From Shewanella salipaludis (GTDB lineage: Bacteria > Pseudomonadota > Gammaproteobacteria > Enterobacterales > Shewanellaceae), in contig NZ_JAAXYH010000003.1 of assembly GCF_012911865.1 (NCBI RefSeq), positions 248,001 to 312,000 on the forward strand: DNA of 64,000 nucleotides. The letters run 5' to 3'. Below the pieces are notes generated by a model. The model saw only the letters and a list, made by a program, of their open reading frames with translations. It had not been told where the DNA came from and searched no databases. The translations under genes and the position numbers were made by a program. Shown piece by piece: positions 55,323 through 64,000 of this stretch; positions within the stretch are counted from its first letter, which is position 1, and each line of letters opens with the position of its first letter.

Positions 55323-56069
55323 CTAGCTTCCGGGCCAGTGCAGCCGGTAGCTGCAAGCGGCCTCGCGCTCTTCGTCATGGCCCCAGAACACCTCAAGGCG
55401 CACCAGGGCGGCGTAGGGCAAAGCCAGGCTATGGTAGAAACCGGCACTCGGCGCCACCCCCAACACCCGCGCCAACAGATGGCGCATCACCCCGCCGTGG
55501 GTCAGCAGCAAGGCGGTCTCAGGCCCGGCGGGCGATTCACCGGCGGCAGAAGAGGCACGGCGCAGCGCCGCCAGCACTGAGGCGAAGGCGGCATCCACCC
55601 TGGCCTCGAAGGCCGCCATGGACTCGCCGCCCGGCGGCGCTGCCGCCCAAGGGTCTTGCCAATAGGCGTCGAGCGCCTCTGCCTGGGTGAGATACAGCTG
55701 CTCCCAGCTCTGCCCATCCCAGTCACCGAAGTCCAGCTCGCGCAGACCCGGGAGCTCCCTCGGCCGCCAGCCGTCGGCGGCCAGCTCGGCGGCAAAATCG
55801 GCACAGCGCCGCAGTGGCGAGCTGTACAGGTGCGGCGCCGTCCCCCAAGCCAGTGTCTCATGGCCAGGCGCCGACACCTGGACCTGAGTCTGGACCTGAG
55901 TCTGGGCCAGAGCCTTGGCCTGGGCCTGAACCAGAGTCTGGGCCTGGGCCAGAGCCGCCCGCATCTGCGCCCGCCCCTGCGCCGTCAGGGCCACATCCGT
56001 GCGGCCGCGCAGTATGGCACCGCCCTCGCATTCGCCATGCCTGAGTAAGAAAATCTGTGCCCGTTGCAT
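55323..56069 (-). CDS. cobC: Histidine phosphatase family, probable alpha-ribazole phosphatase
   Basis: Phosphoglycerate-mutase-like phosphatase. The catalytic motif IFLLRHGECEGGAILRGRTDVALTAQGRAQM and second His in LLLTHGGVMRHLLARV are present, with YSSPLRRCADFA and LRELDFGDWDGQSW. Position next to the cob genes indicates dephosphorylation of alpha-ribazole phosphate. The 248 residues exceed the usual 200-210 through an Ala/Gln/Val insert (residues about 37-70) coded by a 6-bp repeat. It lies upstream of the riboswitch, so it is not obviously under its control. Confidence 0.88.
   Translation of the reverse strand: MQRAQIFLLRHGECEGGAILRGRTDVALTAQGRAQMRAALAQAQTLVQAQAKALAQTQVQTQVQVSAPGHETLAWGTAPHLYSSPLRRCADFAAELAADGWRPRELPGLRELDFGDWDGQSWEQLYLTQAEALDAYWQDPWAAAPPGGESMAAFEARVDAAFASVLAALRRASSAAGESPAGPETALLLTHGGVMRHLLARVLGVAPSAGFYHSLALPYAALVRLEVFWGHDEEREAACSYRLHWPGS
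55877..55955. repeat. Hexanucleotide repeat inside cobC
   Basis: About thirteen consecutive 6-bp units (CTGGAC, CTGAGT, CTGGGC, CAGAGC types) code for the AQAQ/TQVQ insert of the phosphatase. The unit is related to those in ccoG and at 25.9 kb. Confidence 0.75.
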
Positions 56070-56152
56070 AACACCCCGATAGCGTCAGTTTTCCGGCCGC
56101 GGTCCAGGGCCGGGAAAAGAAGTGCGCGCCGGGGGCCGGGCTAACATTGACC

Positions 56153-56182
56153 TTGCCCTCGAGCGATTATGTCGCGTATTAT
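56153..56182 (+). promoter_or_regulatory. Candidate metH promoter
   Basis: TTGCCC (56153-56158) and TATTAT (56177-56182) are 18 bp apart, and MetJ-like boxes follow directly so that a repressor would cover the transcription start. The -35 is a weak match. Confidence 0.4.
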
Positions 56183-56206
56183 GGACGTCTATACGTATGT
56201 ATGTCC
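56183..56206. promoter_or_regulatory. MetJ operator, three tandem met boxes
   Basis: Three adjacent 8-mers, GGACGTCT, ATACGTAT and GTATGTCC, follow the AGACGTCT consensus of the methionine repressor. They lie about 130 bp before metH. MetJ itself is not in the window. Confidence 0.7.
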
Positions 56207-56274
56207 AAAAATAATTAACCGACGGCAACATTTTCCCGTCGAAAACCAGACACCATACGCTCGATTCGGTACTT

Positions 56275-56316
56275 TTAACTTAGCACTCTTAACTGAGCAC
56301 TCTTAACCGAGCACTC
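56275..56316. repeat. 14-bp tandem repeat, three units
   Basis: TTAACTTAGCACTC, TTAACTGAGCACTC and TTAACCGAGCACTC follow each other in the metH leader, ending 15 bases before the ATG. Confidence 0.8.
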
Positions 56317-56331
56317 TGCAGGTAACGACTT

Positions 56332-60102
<3,771 letters not shown>

Positions 60103-60601
60103 GGAGCGATCTTGAGTCATCGCCATGACTCTTGCCGGCAGCCAAGCTGCGCTTGGAAAAGGTCGTGGAACTCCGTTCCACACCAGGGCAAGAGGGGGAT
60201 CAACAGCAATCCCCCTCTTGCATCTCCCCGTGCCAACAACTTCCCTGTTTAACAGCCAGTTCGGCATCCATGCCTCTCGTTCGTAACGCTGCTATGCAGC
60301 ACTCACCCCGACGAAGTTGAAAGCCCCTTGGGCTTATTCAAAAATAACTAACGCTTACGATGGTACATCCTGTACCTCGCAAGCTAACTCGGCATCCATG
60401 CCGAGTTCACGCTATTTTCTTCAACGCCCTGCAGCAACTTCGAAGGGGGATTCTGTATTCTGCGGCAGCATTTGAAATCACTGGCTACGGTAGATATCCG
60501 CCATTTTTATTGATAAAACTTAAGATTAGCTCCCTTCCAAATTACATCTAAACCCAGTACAATTTAAAATTATAGTCACCACTAAACCTAAGGATATTCG
60601 G
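60103..60601. other. Hairpin-rich intergenic region
   Basis: No credible gene. It holds a series of perfect short hairpins: GAGTCAT/ATGACTC (60113-60131), CCAAGC/GCTTGG (60142-60156), GTGGAAC/GTTCCAC (60165-60181), a 13-bp stem GCAAGAGGGGGAT (60188-60221), and AACTCGGCAT/ATGCCGAGTT (60385-60406). The last 200 bases turn AT-rich and should carry the promoter of the following cassette. AAGGA ahead of the TTG at 60602 is its ribosome binding site. Confidence 0.6.
60188..60221. terminator. Strong hairpin downstream of metH
   Basis: Perfect 13-bp stem (GCAAGAGGGGGAT with its complement, loop CAACAGCA). It lacks a clear T-run, so factor-independent termination is uncertain. Confidence 0.4.
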
Positions 60602-61600
60602 TTGGCCACACAACAAGAAGATATTAGAGTCGTCAAACATTATCTTGGTAAAATTGATTATCAATCTCGAACTCAAGGAGTTAGTGATGAAAACATATCA
60701 GAAGACAGAGTCATTACTATTGAAGAACTTTATGACTATATCTTTGAAATAATTGGGTTTAGTAAGGAATACAGTAAGGGGAAATTGTGCTTCACTCTTG
60801 AACACATAAAAAAAATAGATAATCACTTAGCTTTAATGATAAATATCTTAGATAAAAGCAAAGCCACTACAGTTTTAAAGAATCAAAACACTAAAGAAAG
60901 AACAGAAATAACTCCAAACATAAGTAAAGGACAAGGGTATGAGTACTCTTGTCACATTTTAATAGATCTAACCCCAAACAAAAATAAGAATTACAATGTT
61001 CTGATAGAACAAGTAAACAAAATAAGCCAACAAATAATTAACCTATTCATTAACAAAGTGCTCTTTCAAATAGCAAAAACAAATGAGGTAAGATTTAGTT
61101 GCTCACCAAGATATCAAGACAAAAATTTGAAGCATATAAAATACAAACCAGTAATCACTTTAAACTCAAAACCATGCGATGATTTTTTAAATGATATTAG
61201 GCATGGAACAATATCTAACGTAACTTTAATTAAAGAGAAACATATAGACATATCCATTCCCGACAGTCACCAAATAATTCGCCCTAAAGATTTTAAAATG
61301 AGTATAGACACCAGCATTATAACACAAGACTCTATTGGGTATTTAAAGTCTGTATGTGGCTACATTATGGAAAGTGAAGATTATAATTTTGATAAAATAA
61401 AAATATCATATAAAAAACGAGGTACTAAGGTTGCATCAAACACTGCCACATTACTTGTTGATGGTTTCGTTGCAGAATCTATGGACAATCTAGTCACAAA
61501 GAAATATATACTCCAGAACTTTGAAAACCAACTGAAAGATTCATATAATGAAATCAACACAGAAATAGTCAAAAAAATGATCACTGAAAAGGAAGCATAA
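60602..61600 (+). CDS. Hypothetical soluble protein, first gene of an AT-rich cassette
   Basis: A 332-residue protein with no recognised family. It is hydrophilic, Lys/Asn/Ile-rich, without signal peptide or membrane helix, and appears to have two parts: an N-terminal helical part (residues about 1-90, e.g. EELYDYIFEIIGFSKEYSKG, HIKKIDNHLALMINILDK) and a mixed part with several strands (YEYSCHILIDLTPNKNKNYN, then VRFSCSPRYQDK, KPVITLNSKP, HIDISIPDSHQIIRP). It starts with TTG, seven bases after AAGGA; no suitable ATG exists. Its stop is one base before the next gene's ATG, so the two form an operon. Base composition marks acquired DNA. Confidence 0.75.
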   Translation: MATQQEDIRVVKHYLGKIDYQSRTQGVSDENISEDRVITIEELYDYIFEIIGFSKEYSKGKLCFTLEHIKKIDNHLALMINILDKSKATTVLKNQNTKERTEITPNISKGQGYEYSCHILIDLTPNKNKNYNVLIEQVNKISQQIINLFINKVLFQIAKTNEVRFSCSPRYQDKNLKHIKYKPVITLNSKPCDDFLNDIRHGTISNVTLIKEKHIDISIPDSHQIIRPKDFKMSIDTSIITQDSIGYLKSVCGYIMESEDYNFDKIKISYKKRGTKVASNTATLLVDGFVAESMDNLVTKKYILQNFENQLKDSYNEINTEIVKKMITEKEA

Positions 61601-61601
61601 A

Positions 61602-62165
61602 ATGCTATATCAGTTAACCAGACCATTTAGCTACTTAACAATAAAAGGTATGGGTGGAAAAAAATTTTATGATATTGTGATACCGTTCACATTAATGACT
61701 ATCACAGTTTCGTCCATATTGTACCCTGAATTTAATATAAAAGCATTGATTGGAGAAAATAGCTTCATCGCTAAAACCATTTCATTTACTTCTGGGCTAC
61801 CAGGCTTCTTCATTGCTGCTTTGGCTGCTATCGCTACATTTAAAAGAGAAGGTATTGATGAGCCAATAAGCAGCAATGGCGAGTCACCCTACATTTTTGT
61901 AAAAGGAGTCAGGGATAACGGAAATGAATACATGTCAAAAGAAATCATTACAAGGAGAGTTTTTCTTTGCATGCTTTTTTCTTTTTTAACAGCTCAAAGC
62001 TTTATTTTAATTATAGGTTGCAATATTTACACATCAATTTTTGAGGTGACATCGCACGTTTTCACATCTACAATATCATCGTGTATCTTTACATTTATGT
62101 TCTATCAAATTGTAGTTACCACTTTTTTTGGCCTATACTATCTTGGTGATAGAATACACCATTAA
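61602..62165 (+). CDS. Hypothetical four-TM membrane protein, second gene of the cassette
   Basis: A 187-residue integral membrane protein with four predicted helices at about residues 24-44, 65-82, 118-143 and 152-181; the loop between the second and third helices (about residues 83-117) is charged (KREGIDEPISSNGESPYIF). No family recognised. The ATG follows the stop of the upstream gene by one base, and no separate strong ribosome binding site is visible except within the end of that gene (AAAAGGAAG), so translation is probably coupled. A soluble protein plus small four-helix partner recalls sensor-effector defence pairs, but no sequence similarity is claimed. Confidence 0.75.
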   Translation: MLYQLTRPFSYLTIKGMGGKKFYDIVIPFTLMTITVSSILYPEFNIKALIGENSFIAKTISFTSGLPGFFIAALAAIATFKREGIDEPISSNGESPYIFVKGVRDNGNEYMSKEIITRRVFLCMLFSFLTAQSFILIIGCNIYTSIFEVTSHVFTSTISSCIFTFMFYQIVVTTFFGLYYLGDRIHH

Positions 62166-62187
62166 CAAACACACTAAATCTCCGAGT

Positions 62188-62784
62188 TTAAACATATTCA
62201 TTCCACACCACTTCAAAATTACTTATTTCATCATTAACTCTAGAAAGAGTCTTATCATAGTCACCTTTAAACATAAATTCTTCCCCAGTGGTCAGGTCGA
62301 GAACACTATACTCAAACCTCGGGTCATTAACGGCTTCTTTAATCAAAACACATATAATGTTTGCTCTTACCTGCGTCATCTTTTCTGACTCGTTAAAATG
62401 TAGTTTAACAAGTCTTGGTTCGCCATTAAGGACAACATTTAACTCAGGATTACAATTAATACTTGTGGCAGAATGTACATAACACTCTCTAATTGGGGTG
62501 TATGCGCTGATAGTTTTACCAGATTGCCAATTTTTAAACACTCCAGAAATTTTCTCAAACTTCGCTTTTTTAGTCGGATTGCTTTGTTTCCTAGAAACAT
62601 CATACAAATATGAAATGTGCCTTTTTTGAGTAAATATACTCTTAATCGCTGTACGAAGACCTAAATAATAGTCTTTATAAAATGCGTAAGGTTCACGATT
62701 AACAATCTTACGAATTTTTGTATTTTTTGGCTTACCTGTCGTAACTGCGATCATTGAAAATTCTGAAACTCCCAGTTCAATCAT
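62188..62784 (-). CDS. Hypothetical soluble protein, convergent to the cassette
   Basis: A 198-residue AT-rich gene product without signal or membrane segment; not recognised. It has a basic N-terminal half (GKPKNTKIRKIVNREPYAFYKDYY, AIKSIFTQKRHISYLYDVSRKQSNPTKKAKFEKI) and a C-terminal half with alternating strands and an acidic end (FMFKGDYDKTLSRVNDEISNFEVVWNEYV). AAGGAG stands seven bases before the ATG, so it looks intact. It ends 22 bp from the four-TM gene on the other strand, too close for separate terminators. It may belong to the same mobile unit. Confidence 0.7.
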   Translation of the reverse strand: MIELGVSEFSMIAVTTGKPKNTKIRKIVNREPYAFYKDYYLGLRTAIKSIFTQKRHISYLYDVSRKQSNPTKKAKFEKISGVFKNWQSGKTISAYTPIRECYVHSATSINCNPELNVVLNGEPRLVKLHFNESEKMTQVRANIICVLIKEAVNDPRFEYSVLDLTTGEEFMFKGDYDKTLSRVNDEISNFEVVWNEYV

Positions 62785-63714
62785 ACTAACTCCTTAAAAA
62801 ACTTAGTTATGCCAACAAAACCCTTGGTCTAGTGTTAATAGCAAAAAAAAGTTAGTGACAACAGCCATTACTCTCATTTGCACCTATCTCCCGAGATCGA
62901 TCCAACACGGATGTTTTTAGTTCCCTGTTTCAACTCCTTGCACAACATCATATTCAAACAACACTTTGCTGGTCGGGTGTGAGCGAGCTTTTAGCCTTCG
63001 ACTTTCTATTTAAAAATAGTAGGATGTTTTCGCAGAGCCCACACGGATGTGCTCGCGGCGTGCCAAAAGAGCGCTGGCACCTGAGCCTAGGGCACTTCAG
63101 ACAGATTACCGTTCCGCGTTGCGGGCCGTAATCCCTTGGCGTCCGCTAAACGACTGACACTCTTCAGTCGTTCGTCCTGCTGACACGCTACCGCCCATAA
63201 CTTTGGCTGCCACAGAGCAATGTGAAACACCATTTTTAGAGTTAACAACAAGAGTGACCATATCTTAACCGCATCTTGGCGATAAGATATTGATCTGCTG
63301 CACTAAGGAGGAAGATGGAATGTGATGCGCTTCCATTCATAACAACGGCTCCTGGAGCACCGCGTTGACTGACACTTATGCCCCCACTCCTTGAAACAAC
63401 TTAAACACCAGCCTTATGCCTGATTAATCAACGGTTATATGTTTAGCCGAGAACCCAATAAGACTACTCCAGACGCGCTACATACGGCAAGAAAACCCAT
63501 AAATTACATTCAACAAATCAGTAACATCCAGGACATTAAAATATTCAGCTTCAAAACCAGCCCTTGCCCATGACTGAAAGGTAAAAGGACAGGACTGTCA
63601 TTTGAGCGTCGTTTTTCTGTGATTTAAATTTCGTCTTAATATCACCTCATTGTCACTCCTTTGTCACTTGGCAAGCCGAATAATGACGCATCAAGGATCC
63701 ACAGGGAGCAATTA
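62785..63714. other. Long non-coding region before phbB
   Basis: No supported gene in 930 bp. It contains a copy of the dispersed repeat (63021-63057), a hairpin ACGACTGA/TCAGTCGT with six-base loop (63150-63171), and the upstream region of the reductase gene. GC content rises again towards the right end. Confidence 0.5.
63021..63057. repeat. Dispersed repeat, copy 2
   Basis: AGGATGTTTT, then AGAGCCCACACGG and GTGCTCGCGG; aligns with 41413-41452. Confidence 0.55.
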
Positions 63715-64000
63715 ATGACAGGTGTAGCTTTGGTTACCGGCGGTACTGGGGGCATAGGCAGTGCCATCTGCCAGGCATTGAGCCGCGAAGATTATCGGGT
63801 GGTTTCCACTTACAGCAACGAGACCAAGGCCAGGCAATGGCAGGATGAGCAGAGGCGACAGGGACACGACATCGCCATCTTTGGCAGCGACGTGCGCAAC
63901 TATGACCAGTGCCTGCGCACTGTGCTGGATATCGAGGAGGTGCTGGGCCCCATTGCCGTGCTGGTCAATTGCGCCGGTATCACCCGCGACAAGAGCATCA
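63715..64000 (+). CDS. Acetoacetyl-CoA reductase-like SDR, 5' part
   Basis: N-terminal 95 residues of a short-chain dehydrogenase; the gene runs off the window. ALVTGGTGGIGSAICQAL is the NAD(P) glycine motif and VLVNCAGITRDKS is the NNAG-type motif in the form typical of PhbB acetoacetyl-CoA reductases, which use NADPH in polyhydroxyalkanoate synthesis. FabG-type 3-oxoacyl-ACP reductase is the alternative. AGGGAG precedes the ATG. The catalytic Ser-Tyr-Lys lies beyond the window. Confidence 0.85.
   Translation, partial: MTGVALVTGGTGGIGSAICQALSREDYRVVSTYSNETKARQWQDEQRRQGHDIAIFGSDVRNYDQCLRTVLDIEEVLGPIAVLVNCAGITRDKSI

Noticed and set aside
60360..60551. 63-codon frame after metH
   Set aside because: Overlaps the hairpin row and has no coding character.

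Overview
The window is about 64 kb of a marine gammaproteobacterial chromosome, most probably Shewanella or a close relative. The reasons are the gene content and order (ispB divergent from rplU-rpmA-cgtA with folA nearby; metH next to cobC and a btuD-btuC-cobT-cobS-cobU-cobQ-cobO run), the many families typical of Alteromonadales (DUF3718, DUF2956, DUF3103, paired TonB receptors, an M13 peptidase), and GC-rich core genes interrupted by clearly AT-rich islands. This is inference from gene content; no database search was made.

Layout. 0-7.3 kb: 3' end of a chemoreceptor gene, a DUF3718 protein, folA, cgtA-rpmA-rplU, ispB, ung and a LysE exporter. 7.6-15.5 kb: a TonB receptor, a PAS/sigma-54 activator, ccoG behind a clear sigma-54-type promoter, and an acyl-CoA ligase. 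15.6-22.3 kb: small housekeeping and family-of-unknown-function genes plus an ABC exporter. 22.4-24.5 kb: an aldehyde dehydrogenase-tetR operon with a palindromic operator. 24.6-32.5 kb: a self-contained envelope module with a HlyD-type adaptor, a 96-residue membrane protein, a LolD/MacB-type ATPase and two FtsX-fold permeases behind a sigma-54-type promoter with repeated upstream elements, followed by the response regulator and sensor kinase that probably drive it. 32.7-37.4 kb: a methyltransferase, a MAPEG protein, btuF and a secreted M13 peptidase. 37.4-41.6 kb: an AT-rich, decaying accessory island (membrane protein, transposase remnant, orphan DUF6445 protein, frameshifted gene). 41.6-48 kb: a second TonB receptor divergent from a POT peptide transporter, pyrC and an outer-membrane barrel protein. 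48.1-60.1 kb: the cobalamin block. 60.1-63.7 kb: a second AT-rich island with a two-gene soluble plus four-TM cassette and a convergent orphan gene. The window ends inside a PhbB-type reductase gene.

How the genes work together. The cobalamin block joins uptake (btuC, btuD, with btuF about 17 kb away), adenosylation and nucleotide-loop assembly (cobO, cobQ, cobU, cobS, cobT, cobC) and a major B12 user, metH. A cobalamin riboswitch heads btuD-cobO and a MetJ-like operator heads metH. No corrin-ring genes are seen here, which suggests salvage rather than de novo synthesis. Two separate sigma-54 circuits can be read from the DNA: PAS activator to ccoG, and kinase/regulator to the adaptor-ABC operon.

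The least explained parts are the 60.6-62.8 kb cassette, a 21-codon ORF translationally coupled to btuD, and a recurring hexanucleotide repeat that has generated low-complexity segments in several unrelated proteins.
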